Source: CAYWVR01 sp964461715 (lineage in GTDB: Bacteria > Planctomycetota > Phycisphaerae > FEN-1346). Taken from it: 64,000 nucleotides of DNA. The notes beneath the pieces are model-generated. The model saw nothing but the letters and a program-made list of their open reading frames with translations, ran no database searches and was not told where the DNA came from. This document shows positions 16,881 through 24,715 of this stretch, one piece after another. The number at the start of each line of letters is the position of its first letter. Within the stretch, counting starts at the first letter, position 1. Position numbers and translations under genes: made by a program. The stretch covers positions 62,001 through 126,000 of the forward strand of contig CAYWVR010000004.1 of assembly GCA_964461715.1 (NCBI GenBank), given 5' to 3'.

Positions 16881-17597
16881 TCAGCCGCGCTTGCGTTTCA
16901 GGATGGCCGCGGCGCCCAGGGCCACCAGGGCCAGCGTCGCGGGCTCGGGGATGCCGACGGGCGGCTCGAAGGTCTGGTCGTCCATGAAGTACCCGGCGGC
17001 ATAGGTCTCGCCGCCGACGGCGGTCACGCGGACGGACACTTTCTCGCCTTCCTCCTGGGCTCCGATGGTCCACTCGACCATGCGGCCGTTGCGGACCTCC
17101 TCGCCGGTCAGCTCCATGACGGAGGTGTCGGTGCCGACGGCGCTGCCCCAGATTTCGATGTAGAGGGCCGCGTCGGGGACGCCGACGCCGAACTCGGGAT
17201 CATAGAAGAGCATGGAGTAATCCATTACCCAAGCCCCGCCAAGGTTATTGCCGATCTCGTAGGTGGTCTGGATGGGGGCGCCCCCTCCGCCTCCACCGCC
17301 CCCGCCGCCCCCGCCGCCCCCGGCCATCGTGAAATGCAGCTCGGCGGGGTTGTGGGCACCGGCGTAGACGGGCGTGGCGCTGGGCCGGCCGTCGTTCAGG
17401 AACGTCATGTCGGAGTTGATGGTGCCGGTCCAGGTCAGGTAATAGGCCCCCTGCCCATATCCGGCGGTCTGGAAACTGGTGGTGGTGGGATTGAAGAGTT
17501 TGTTGTCGACCTCGACGATGTTGGCCGCCGACGCGACGCTGCTCCCCACGAGAACCACGGCGAAGACCCAGACCCCCACATGGCAAACGTGCCGCAT
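16881..17597 (-). CDS. PEP-CTERM sorting-signal protein with polyglycine tract
   Basis: A 238-residue secreted protein. It starts MRHVCHVGVWVFAVVLVGSS with a signal peptide cut near ASA-A. It ends with the exosortase-recognised signal: PEP in GIPEPATLALVALGAAAI, a hydrophobic stretch and a basic tail KRKRG. A run of 14 glycines lies near residues 92-105, encoded mainly by GGG/GGC codons. No catalytic motif is seen. ATG 17597 follows a strong AGGGAGG; the longer upstream frame has no homology. It has its own promoter and a structured leader of about 170 bases. Exosortase is not in the window. Probably an extracellular or envelope matrix protein. Confidence 0.8.
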   Translation of the reverse strand: MRHVCHVGVWVFAVVLVGSSVASAANIVEVDNKLFNPTTTSFQTAGYGQGAYYLTWTGTINSDMTFLNDGRPSATPVYAGAHNPAELHFTMAGGGGGGGGGGGGGGAPIQTTYEIGNNLGGAWVMDYSMLFYDPEFGVGVPDAALYIEIWGSAVGTDTSVMELTGEEVRNGRMVEWTIGAQEEGEKVSVRVTAVGGETYAAGYFMDDQTFEPPVGIPEPATLALVALGAAAILKRKRG

Positions 17598-17775
17598 CGC
17601 AGAACCTCCCTTTAGCGCAGAGCGCGCTCCTACCCCCGGACGTGTCGGCAGACCACCGTATGCGGTAGAGCGCCACCGACAGCGGTACAACCGGTTGGTG
17701 AGGAGGGGAAAAGGTAGGGCAGACCAAAGCCCAGTGCGCTTACCCCGTACCACCAACCCCCTTAGTCTCCAAGGA
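17598..17775 (-). promoter_or_regulatory. Structured 5' leader of the PEP-CTERM gene
   Basis: About 170 bases lie between the predicted transcript start and ATG 17597. The arms GGTTGGTG and CACCAACC (17751-17758 and 17693-17700) are perfectly complementary. GTACC (17747-17751) can instead pair with GGTAC (17684-17688), which would cross the first helix: a pseudoknot or a switch between two folds. Further arms GTCGG/CCGAC and ACCG/CGGT sit closer to the start codon. It does not match the c-di-GMP riboswitch consensus I know. Confidence 0.35.
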
Positions 17776-17776
17776 T

Positions 17777-17805
17777 AGTATAGCACAAAACCGCGGAAAT
17801 GCAAA
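17777..17805 (-). promoter_or_regulatory. sigma70-type promoter of the PEP-CTERM gene
   Basis: On the minus strand TTTGCA (17805-17800) and TATACT (17782-17777) are 17 bases apart, in a locally AT-rich stretch between two divergent genes. Confidence 0.5.
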
Positions 17806-17897
17806 CGCCGTATCGTTCCACGAGACGCGAAAAATGGGGGAAACCCCGGCCCCCGAAACCGTCGAATACTTGGGAGGAGCCGCCGCGCGGACGCCGG

Positions 17898-17926
17898 TTG
17901 ACGCGCCCGGGAAGGCGTTCTATAAT
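17898..17926 (+). promoter_or_regulatory. sigma70-type promoter of the GYF/zinc-ribbon gene
   Basis: TTGACG (17898-17903), 17-base spacer, perfect TATAAT (17921-17926). The predicted start is near 17933, giving a leader of about 59 bases to ATG 17992. An in-frame GTG at 17935 would give an almost leaderless message. Confidence 0.7.
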
Positions 17927-17991
17927 CGCCTCGCGTGCGGGTCGCGGTCCGGAAACTGCCCCGCGACGCGGCGCGAGGAGCAGAGCTGGCG

Positions 17992-19653
17992 ATGGCCGAT
18001 TCCGACAACCACGCGGGCGCGGAGGCCGCCTGGCAGACCCCCGAGGCGCCCTGTGTCTACTGCGGCCAAGTCATCCCCCGCGCCAGCGACCGCTGCCCCC
18101 ACTGCCGCACTTCCTACTCCGTCGCCGTCCGCCGCGCCAGCCGCGAGGTCATCGGCGACTGGTTCTACCTCGACCCGCGGAACCCGAGCGGGCGCGGCGT
18201 GACGTTCGAGACGCTCGTGAAGATGGTCGAGAAGGGCCGCATCCGCCCCGATTCGATCGTCCGCGGGCCCCCGACGCACCACGATTGGATGTATGCGGCG
18301 GAGACGCCTCGCCTGGCGAAGTACCTGGGCCTGTGCCCCCACTGCTTCGCCGAGACGACGCCCGACCAGACGTTCTGCGGCGACTGTCACCGGAACATGA
18401 ACGAGCGTCCCGGCTCGCCTCAGCCCGGGGTGCCCATCGAGGACGTCAAAGAACCGGTCCACGCCGAAGCCCACGAGCTGGAGATGACGCTGGCGGGCCG
18501 GGAGGAACCGCCCGCGCCCCAGCCCCCGGCGGCCGACGTCGGCCCCCCGGCCCCCACCCCCACCCCGCATTCCGAGCCGCTGGCGGCGGTGGCGGCGGCG
18601 GGGGCGGCCGACCGGCCGAAGGCGCGGCCCGCGCCGGCGGGAGGCGGCAAGCGGCCCAGCATCTGGGTCGTCCTGTTCCTGACGTGGCTCACCATGGTAC
18701 CGCTCTTCCTCCTGGGCGTCTTCACGTCGCTGCCGCTTCTGTTCCTACCCTCGGGATGCGAGCCGGGCGTGGTCGAGTTCCAGAACTCGTGGAAGCGGAT
18801 GTTGGGCAGGGGGCCGGCCGACCCCGTACCCCCGCCCCCCGAGGAGGGACTTGCCGAGGATACGTGGCTCAACGAGCAGCTCCGTCTGGCCGACCGGGCC
18901 GAATCGGCCGGGAACCTCGACGAGGCCCGGGCGGTCTTCGAGCGCATCTACGCCCAGCGCCCCGACCAGCAGCAGCGGTGGCTGCTCAGAATCCGGGACA
19001 TCGACCGAAAGATCGAGGCCCGCCGCAAGGACCACCTCGACGCCATCCAGGCCAAGGTTCGCGTGGCCCAGCAGATGGCCAACGATCGGAAATTCGACGA
19101 CGCCCTGGCCGTGCTCCGCAACATCGGCGCCGACGACCGGACGTTGGTGGCGTCGATCGGGTTCAGCGTCGGGAAGATGATCCGGGACCTGGAGCGCGAC
19201 CGGCAGCAGTACGAGCAGGCCCTGGCGAATCAACGGCAGCAGATCGAGGACGCCCTCGCCGCCGCCACCCGCCTCCGCGCCGAGGGCAAGCTCCAAGAGG
19301 CCCTGGATGCCTACCGGCACATCGGGGAGCGGTTCCCGGGGGAGATGATCGGCGCCCGGGTCAACCTCGACCAGCTCATCCGCGACGTGCAGGACGCGAT
19401 CCGGGCCGGCGCCGTTACGCCGCCCCCGCCGCATGAGCCCATCCTCAACGAGAAGGAGGTCATCGCCAAGGTCGCCGACTTCCTGGAGGCCGCCAAGAAG
19501 CTCGAGCAGGAAGAGAAGTTCGCCGAGGCTCTCCAGAAGCTCGAGTCGATCCGCAAGTTCGACGAGAAGTACTGGCCCGAGCAGCTCGACAAGACCTACG
19601 ACGAGATCAAGCGGAAGAAAGAGGCCCTCGAGTTCTTCGGCATGGACGGCTGA
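17992..19653 (+). CDS. Zinc-ribbon/GYF-like membrane protein with long coiled-coil or TPR-like C-terminus
   Basis: A 553-residue protein starting MADSDNHAG. A zinc ribbon (CVYCGQVIP, CPHCRTSY; about 17-40) leads into a GYF_2-like domain (about 45-100, DWFYLDPRNPSGRGVTFETL). A second ribbon follows (CPHCFAE, CGDCHRNM; about 107-130). After a Pro-Ala linker comes one long hydrophobic segment (about 220-250, WVVLFLTWLTMVPLFLLGVF). The C-terminal 280 residues are helical, with TPR-like phrases such as LDEARAVFERIYAQRPDQQQR and KLQEALDAYRHIGERFP. Likely an inner-membrane protein with an adaptor head. The gene ends 3 bases from the convergent anti-sigma gene. Function unknown. Confidence 0.75.
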   Translation: MADSDNHAGAEAAWQTPEAPCVYCGQVIPRASDRCPHCRTSYSVAVRRASREVIGDWFYLDPRNPSGRGVTFETLVKMVEKGRIRPDSIVRGPPTHHDWMYAAETPRLAKYLGLCPHCFAETTPDQTFCGDCHRNMNERPGSPQPGVPIEDVKEPVHAEAHELEMTLAGREEPPAPQPPAADVGPPAPTPTPHSEPLAAVAAAGAADRPKARPAPAGGGKRPSIWVVLFLTWLTMVPLFLLGVFTSLPLLFLPSGCEPGVVEFQNSWKRMLGRGPADPVPPPPEEGLAEDTWLNEQLRLADRAESAGNLDEARAVFERIYAQRPDQQQRWLLRIRDIDRKIEARRKDHLDAIQAKVRVAQQMANDRKFDDALAVLRNIGADDRTLVASIGFSVGKMIRDLERDRQQYEQALANQRQQIEDALAAATRLRAEGKLQEALDAYRHIGERFPGEMIGARVNLDQLIRDVQDAIRAGAVTPPPPHEPILNEKEVIAKVADFLEAAKKLEQEEKFAEALQKLESIRKFDEKYWPEQLDKTYDEIKRKKEALEFFGMDG

Positions 19654-19656
19654 GCT

Positions 19657-20769
19657 CTACCGCCCTGCCGCCGCCTCCCGCGCCGCGGCCTCGCCCGTCT
19701 CCGGCTCGACGTGGATGACCATCAGGACCTGGTCGGCCGGAAGCGGTGCTGCATGGCGGATCGAGCCCGTCCGCCAGTCGATCCCCGCTTCCTTCCGGTT
19801 CGACGCACGATCCGGTTCCGCGCGAAGGGCCAGGACGCGGCCCTCCGGCGCGATGCCCACGTCCACGGGGCCCGTCCCGTCCGGCCGAGGCCCGAGCGTT
19901 GCCACGGCGGCCTTCCCGGCGATGACCACGATCACGTCCTCGCGGTCCGTGCGGCGGAGCCAGTAGGACCCCGCCGGCGCGGGCGAGGCCGAGGGAGCCT
20001 TGGCAGCGGGTGGCGGGGAGGCGGCCGCCATCGCCTTGCGCGGCGCCGGTATGGCGGCGCTCGGCCGAAGGTACGAGACGAACCGCGCCGCAGGGGTACG
20101 CCCGAGCGCCGGCGTCGGCTCGAGCTCGATGGCGATCTCCTCACGGGGTGGCTCGGCCGCGAGCGCTGCGGCGCGTTCGTCGAAGAGCGCGCCGTCAAGG
20201 CGGCTCATGTCCGAGTCCACCTGGAAGAGGTGCGTCTTCGGCGTGGCACTCGCCGTCGCCGGGTCCGTGATGGAGAAGGGCTCCGCCACGAACAGGTCGA
20301 TGGGCTCCTCGACCGTCCCGGACCAGGCGCCGAAGGCGAGGGCGTCGCCGGCGGGCTCTCCGTGCGTCGGCGGGCCGCCCGCGTCGGCCGACGGGCCCAC
20401 GCCCGTGTCCCGGGGCCAGGCCAGCACCCCGATTCCCGCCGCCAGGAGCACCGCCGCCGCGAGCACCCATCGTCCGCGCGCCGGAGGGCGGGCGGAGACG
20501 CGGGCGGGAGCGGCCGGAAGGGTCTCGGGCTCGTCTTCGGCCACAAGGACGTCCCGCTCGACGGCGCGCCGGACCACGTCGGCGAAGTCCGGCCCGAGCC
20601 GACGCGCGGGCAGCCGGGCCAGCAGGGCCTGCGTCGATTCGAGCGACCGGCACGTGTCGCGGCAGGCGGGGCAGCCGGCCAGGTGAGCGCGCACGCCCTC
20701 GGCCGACTCGGCGGGGAGCGTCCCGTCAAGGTAGTCGGAGAGTCGGTCGCGGTAGTCCTGGCATGTCAT
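19657..20769 (-). CDS. Anti-sigma factor with zinc-finger (zf-HC2) domain
   Basis: A 370-residue membrane protein encoded right after an ECF sigma factor. The N-terminus holds the ZAS/zf-HC2 motif: LSDYLDGTLPAE then HLAGCPACRDTC (His-x3-Cys-x2-Cys, about 30-40), which binds the sigma factor. A single membrane helix lies near residues 120-138 (WVLAAAVLLAAGIGVLAW). The remaining 230 residues would be outside the membrane and have no family I recognise; they include an Ala-Pro stretch and end in an acidic, Ala-rich tail. The spacing of 51 bases to the sigma gene supports cotranscription. By analogy it holds the sigma factor inactive until an envelope signal arrives. Confidence 0.85.
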   Translation of the reverse strand: MTCQDYRDRLSDYLDGTLPAESAEGVRAHLAGCPACRDTCRSLESTQALLARLPARRLGPDFADVVRRAVERDVLVAEDEPETLPAAPARVSARPPARGRWVLAAAVLLAAGIGVLAWPRDTGVGPSADAGGPPTHGEPAGDALAFGAWSGTVEEPIDLFVAEPFSITDPATASATPKTHLFQVDSDMSRLDGALFDERAAALAAEPPREEIAIELEPTPALGRTPAARFVSYLRPSAAIPAPRKAMAAASPPPAAKAPSASPAPAGSYWLRRTDREDVIVVIAGKAAVATLGPRPDGTGPVDVGIAPEGRVLALRAEPDRASNRKEAGIDWRTGSIRHAAPLPADQVLMVIHVEPETGEAAAREAAAGR

Positions 20770-20820
20770 GCGTCGTTCCCGAGGTAAGCGGGCTGCACGT
20801 GGCCCGGCGAAACGGGATGA

Positions 20821-21435
20821 TCAGCCCTCCAGAAGGGGCCGCAGATGCTCCCTGAGCAGGAGCCGCGCCCGGTGCAGCCGCGACTTCACCGTGCCCTCCG
20901 GCAGGTCGAGCACCTCGCCGATCTCGCGGTAATCGAGCTGCTGGATGTCCCGCAGGACGAGGATGACGCGGTGCGGGTCGTCGAGGGCCGCGAGGGCCTC
21001 CTGGACGAGGGTCTCGGTCTCGGCGGCGACGAGCGCGTCCTCGGGCGCGGGGGCCGAGGGGTCGGCCCATCCGGCCCCGGTCCCGGCGCCGGCGTCCCCC
21101 TTGCCGCCCACCGTGGTGAAGCGGACGGCGCGGCGTCTTCGGCGACGACTGAGGCTGCCGTTGATCGCGATGCGAAAGAGCCACGTGTACAGGCTGCTCG
21201 AGCCGCGGAAACTCTCGAGCTTCTCGAACGCCTTGACGAACGTGTCCTGGACGACGTCGCGGGCTTCCTCCGGCGAGCCGAGCATGCGGTAGGACGCGTG
21301 GTACAGACGGTCCATGTACCGCTCGACGATGACGCCGAATGCGGGGGCGTCGCCTCCGACGACCCGGGCGACCACCTCGCGATCGTCCGGACCGCCTTTC
21401 GCTTGTGCGTCTCGACTCACCGCTTCCCTATCCAT
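20821..21435 (-). CDS. ECF-type RNA polymerase sigma factor
   Basis: A 204-residue sigma-70 family factor. Region 2 runs about 25-95, with DVVQDTFVKAFEKLESFRG and YTWLFRIAINGSLSRRRRRR. Region 4 runs about 140-200, with HRVILVLRDIQQLDYREIGEV and the recognition helix LPEGTVKSRLHRARLLLREH. An Ala-Gly-rich linker separates them. The anti-sigma factor follows. The divergent PEP-CTERM gene starts 314 bases away and could be a target, though its promoter looks like standard sigma70. Confidence 0.93.
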   Translation of the reverse strand: MDREAVSRDAQAKGGPDDREVVARVVGGDAPAFGVIVERYMDRLYHASYRMLGSPEEARDVVQDTFVKAFEKLESFRGSSSLYTWLFRIAINGSLSRRRRRRAVRFTTVGGKGDAGAGTGAGWADPSAPAPEDALVAAETETLVQEALAALDDPHRVILVLRDIQQLDYREIGEVLDLPEGTVKSRLHRARLLLREHLRPLLEG

Positions 21436-21749
21436 GCATTTGACGCCGCCGGTTCAGGGTCGGTTCCCGGAATGCCCTCGCCCCCGTTCTTTACGGACGC
21501 GGGGGCGGTCCTATTCAGTCGCGGCGGTCGCCCCAGTGGGCCCGTCTTCAGGGTACGGTCCGGTGGGCAAGAAGTCATGTAAAACTTGCGCAACGTTCAC
21601 AGAACGGACCGGCGCATCGAGCCCGAGCGATTCTTTACGAAGTATGCGTTTGACAACGGCCCGAATCCGGGGTATAGATTCCGTAGCAGGGCGGGGATAG
21701 CGGGTCGTTGTCCATCGTTTCCGGAACCACGGAGGGCGAAAGGGATGCT
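21436..21749. other. Divergent intergenic region between ECF sigma and PEP-CTERM genes
   Basis: No gene is seen in these 314 bases. A GC-rich hairpin with 8-base arms CGCCCCCG (21479-21486) and CGGGGGCG (21500-21507) lies in the sigma factor's leader and could act as an attenuator or stabiliser. The plus-strand promoter for the PEP-CTERM gene lies at 21650-21678. The sigma gene's own promoter was not identified. Confidence 0.5.
21650..21678 (+). promoter_or_regulatory. sigma70-type promoter of the second PEP-CTERM gene
   Basis: A perfect TTGACA (21650-21655), 17-base spacer and TATAGA(T) (21673-21678), about 70 bases before ATG 21750. Confidence 0.65.
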
Positions 21750-22604
21750 ATGCGCTCGGTCTACGCCGTGGTCTTGGTCGCGGGGCTCCTCGTCCCGCTG
21801 AGCTCCGTCTCGTGGGCGTCGTATTTCGAGGAGAACTTCGACGCCTACTCGCCGGTTCCGTCCGCTCTCAATTCGGCCGACTGGCTCGTCCGCCAGACGA
21901 CCTCCACTGAATCCACCGTCGCCGCCGACACCGAGACGGGCCTCACGCCCCCCGCCAACCAGGTGGCCGCCTTCGACTTCACCGGCTCGGCGAGTGTCCA
22001 GGACACGTCCCGGGCCTGGACCCAGGGGTCCTGGGGTCTGGACACCTACGGCACGCTCGTCTGGACGATCGACTTCCGCGTCGCCGCCGGCACGGCCGAC
22101 ACCGTCGTCATCCCGTTCGTCTACGACCTCGACCGCGACGACGAGGGCGCCGCCGGCCAAAAGTACTACAAGGACACGGACGTCAACGTCGTGATCGTCT
22201 ACGACGACACGGCGGGGGCGGGGGTGGCGAACCTGAGCGTCTTCAGCGTGACCGGGCAGGACTCGTTCGAGGACTCCGGCGGGACGCTGTGGCGGCCGCA
22301 GATAAGCGATACGACGTGGTATCGCCTGGAGATGGTCCTGGACGACACGGCGAACACGGCGAGCGGCACGATCTGGGACCCTTCGCTCGCCACGCCGACC
22401 CTCTACACGGCCGAGATCGCGAACCTCGACGGGCTCATCAACACGAGCCTCGCGGGCCACTTCGGGATGCAGGTCTACAACCAGAACGCGGTCGGCTCGA
22501 ACGCGAAGACGGTCGAGTTCGACCAGGTGCGCCTGACGCCCGAGCCCGCGGCGCTGGCGCTGGTGGGGATGGGGATCGCAGCGCTCCTGCGGCGCCGGCG
22601 GTAA
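21750..22604 (+). CDS. PEP-CTERM sorting-signal protein
   Basis: A 284-residue secreted protein starting MRSVYAVVLVAGLLVPLSSV with cleavage near SWA-S. It ends with the sorting signal PEPAALALVGMGIAALLRRRR. The mature part is beta-rich and acidic (repeated Asp, Thr, Trp; for example VIPFVYDLDRDDEGAAG) and resembles a jelly-roll or lectin-like fold; no enzyme motif is visible. ATG 21750 is preceded by GGAGGGCGAAAGG; an upstream in-frame ATG at 21708 lacks a signal peptide. The gene has its own strong promoter and ends at a long hairpin. Confidence 0.8.
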   Translation: MRSVYAVVLVAGLLVPLSSVSWASYFEENFDAYSPVPSALNSADWLVRQTTSTESTVAADTETGLTPPANQVAAFDFTGSASVQDTSRAWTQGSWGLDTYGTLVWTIDFRVAAGTADTVVIPFVYDLDRDDEGAAGQKYYKDTDVNVVIVYDDTAGAGVANLSVFSVTGQDSFEDSGGTLWRPQISDTTWYRLEMVLDDTANTASGTIWDPSLATPTLYTAEIANLDGLINTSLAGHFGMQVYNQNAVGSNAKTVEFDQVRLTPEPAALALVGMGIAALLRRRR

Positions 22605-22664
22605 CAAGTGCCGGCCTTCGGCGTCGCGGCGGGTCGGCGCCCCGCCTGGCCGGGGGACATGAAA

Positions 22665-22702
22665 GACAAGGCGTGCGGGCCCCTCGTCCCGCACGCCTCG
22701 TC
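22665..22702. terminator. Strong hairpin between convergent genes (candidate terminator)
   Basis: Perfect 11-base arms AGGCGTGCGGG (22669-22679) and CCCGCACGCCT (22688-22698), extended by GAC/GTC across one mismatch, lie between the ends of the PEP-CTERM gene and the HD-GYP gene. It would read from both sides. No T-tract follows on either strand. Confidence 0.5.
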
Positions 22703-22721
22703 CCGGGCGGAAACCGTCCCC

Positions 22722-24668
22722 TCAATTCATCGACGGTTCCCAGTCCGTATATGCCTTCGTCGGCCGGCCGGCTGCCACGAGATCGTCGCCCCGCGGGGCC
22801 TGCTTCAGCCGTTCGTTCATGATCTCCAGGAAAACGTTCACCAGCGTCGGGTCGAACTGGGTCCCGGCGTTGACCTCGATTTCCGTCAGGGCCACCCACG
22901 GATCGAGGGCCTCGCGGTAGGGCCGGTCGCTGGTCATGGCGTCGTAGGAGTCGACGACGGCCAGGATGCGGGCCCCGAGGGGGATCGCCTCGCCCGCCCG
23001 GCCGCCGGGGTATCCCTTCCCGTCCCATCGCTCGTGGTGGCTCTGGATGATGTCGCGGGCCCCATCCAGGAACCCCAGGTGCCGCACGATCTTCGCCCCG
23101 CGGTCGCAGTGCATCCGCATCAGGGCGTACTCCTCCGGGTCGAGGCGGCCGGGTTTCGTGATGACCGCCTCGGGGACGGCGATCTTGCCGATGTCGTGCA
23201 GCGCCGCCGCCCGGGCCACGTCCGTCAGGTCGCGGCCCGCCAGGCCCGCGGCCTTCGCCAGCCGCACCGCCAGCTCCATCACGCGGTCCGTGTGGCCGCG
23301 CGTGTAGCAGTCCTTCGCCTCGACCGTCTCCATGAGGCTGGCCATGGTGTTGACGTAGTACTGCTCGATGGCCTCTCGGTCGCGCAGGCCACCGAGGGTG
23401 ACGGAGGCGGCGTCGGCGATGAAGCTCATGAGCATGCGGTCGTCGCGGCCGAAGGGGCGGTCCTCGCTCCGGCCCGTCGCGACCAGGAGCCCGAGCGGCG
23501 TCTCGCCCCAGACCAGGGGCACGGCGATCAGCGGCAGCTCGACGGGCAAGGTCAGCTCCACGCCCTCGGGCAGGTCCGCGTCCGTCTCGGCGATGATGGG
23601 CTGGCGGTGCCGGAGCACCCACTCGGCCACCGCGTCTCCGAAGGGGACCCGGGTCTCCTCGGCCAGGCCGCCCGTCTCGCCGATCGTGACGGGGACGCGG
23701 AAGTGGTCCTCCTCCAGCAGCATCGCCGCCACGCCCCCCGCCGCGATCTGCTCGTGGACGAAAGCGACCGTGCCCAGGAGGGCCGTCTCGAGGGTGTGGG
23801 CGGCGCTGGCAAGGCGGATAAACTCGAACTGGGCCATCAGCCGGTGCCTCAGGGCATCCCCCGCCAGGTGCAGGTGGTAGCTCCGCAAGAGTTGCTGGAT
23901 CGTGTTCGCGAAGTCCGCCGACTGCTCGATGGGCTTCGTGAAGTACTTGTCCAGGGCCCGCTCGTTGATGGCCTCGATGGCGGCATCGAGGCCGGCGTGC
24001 CCCGTCAGAAGGACCCGCTGCGTGTTCGGGCAGAGGCGCTTGATCTCGGTCAGCAGCTCGACGCCCTTCATCTCGGGCATGATCTGGTCGCTGATGACGA
24101 CGGCCAGGCGATTCTCCTCGGTCTCGCGGGCGGCCTGGATGGCCTCGGCCGGGTCGTCGAAGAAGTCGAAGTCGAGGATGAACCGCGGGAAGGCCCCCTC
24201 GATCCGCCGGGGCAGGAACTGTTCGAGGCTCGCCAGGAAGTCGGCGTCGTCGTCGACGCAGAAGACCGTGTAGGACGGCTGGTTCAGGGCCACCGACTGG
24301 AGCTCGATCGCCAGCACCGCCACCAGGGCGTCGGTCGGCGTGTCGAGGGTGTGAATCTGATCGCTCGTCGTGCCGATCAGGGCCGGGCATCCCACCACGG
24401 CCGCACGGTCGGGTACGAGGAACACCAGGGCCATGCTGCCCTGGAGGCCCATGAGCGACCGCATGGGCCCCTTGGGCAGGGCCCACGGGTCGTCGGTGGC
24501 GACGAGGACGAGCTGGTGGCGCCCCGTGTCGACGAGGGCCAGGAGGTGCTCGATCGTCTCGACGGTCTCGACGCACCATCCTTGCTCGCCGAGAGCCCCG
24601 AGGAGCGGGGCGCAGTCGATCCCGCCCAGCCGGGCCACGGCCATCTGAGCCTCGTGTTCGGTCTGCAT
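22722..24668 (-). CDS. Response regulator with GAF-like and HD-GYP domains
   Basis: A 648-residue cytoplasmic regulator. Residues 1-130 are an extra domain without a recognised family. A receiver domain follows (about 132-255) with acidic VDDDAD, phospho-acceptor Asp194 in VISDQIMPEM and the KPI lysine. A GAF-like sensor spans about 290-430. The end is an HD-GYP phosphodiesterase domain (about 440-620) with AALHDIGKIAVP and HHERWDGKGYPGG, intact for cyclic di-GMP hydrolysis. ATG 24668 was chosen because the frame upstream overlaps the kinase gene. It lies 47 bases after the histidine kinase gene, which is the likely phosphodonor. Confidence 0.88.
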   Translation of the reverse strand: MQTEHEAQMAVARLGGIDCAPLLGALGEQGWCVETVETIEHLLALVDTGRHQLVLVATDDPWALPKGPMRSLMGLQGSMALVFLVPDRAAVVGCPALIGTTSDQIHTLDTPTDALVAVLAIELQSVALNQPSYTVFCVDDDADFLASLEQFLPRRIEGAFPRFILDFDFFDDPAEAIQAARETEENRLAVVISDQIMPEMKGVELLTEIKRLCPNTQRVLLTGHAGLDAAIEAINERALDKYFTKPIEQSADFANTIQQLLRSYHLHLAGDALRHRLMAQFEFIRLASAAHTLETALLGTVAFVHEQIAAGGVAAMLLEEDHFRVPVTIGETGGLAEETRVPFGDAVAEWVLRHRQPIIAETDADLPEGVELTLPVELPLIAVPLVWGETPLGLLVATGRSEDRPFGRDDRMLMSFIADAASVTLGGLRDREAIEQYYVNTMASLMETVEAKDCYTRGHTDRVMELAVRLAKAAGLAGRDLTDVARAAALHDIGKIAVPEAVITKPGRLDPEEYALMRMHCDRGAKIVRHLGFLDGARDIIQSHHERWDGKGYPGGRAGEAIPLGARILAVVDSYDAMTSDRPYREALDPWVALTEIEVNAGTQFDPTLVNVFLEIMNERLKQAPRGDDLVAAGRPTKAYTDWEPSMN

Positions 24669-24715
24669 CGTCGGTCCGCTCCCTCGGGTGCTCGCCGGCC
24701 CCCCGGCGCGCCGCG

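Noticed and set aside
17598..17775. c-di-GMP-I riboswitch in the PEP-CTERM leader
   Set aside because: The conserved core blocks of that riboswitch are not found, although the region is structured.
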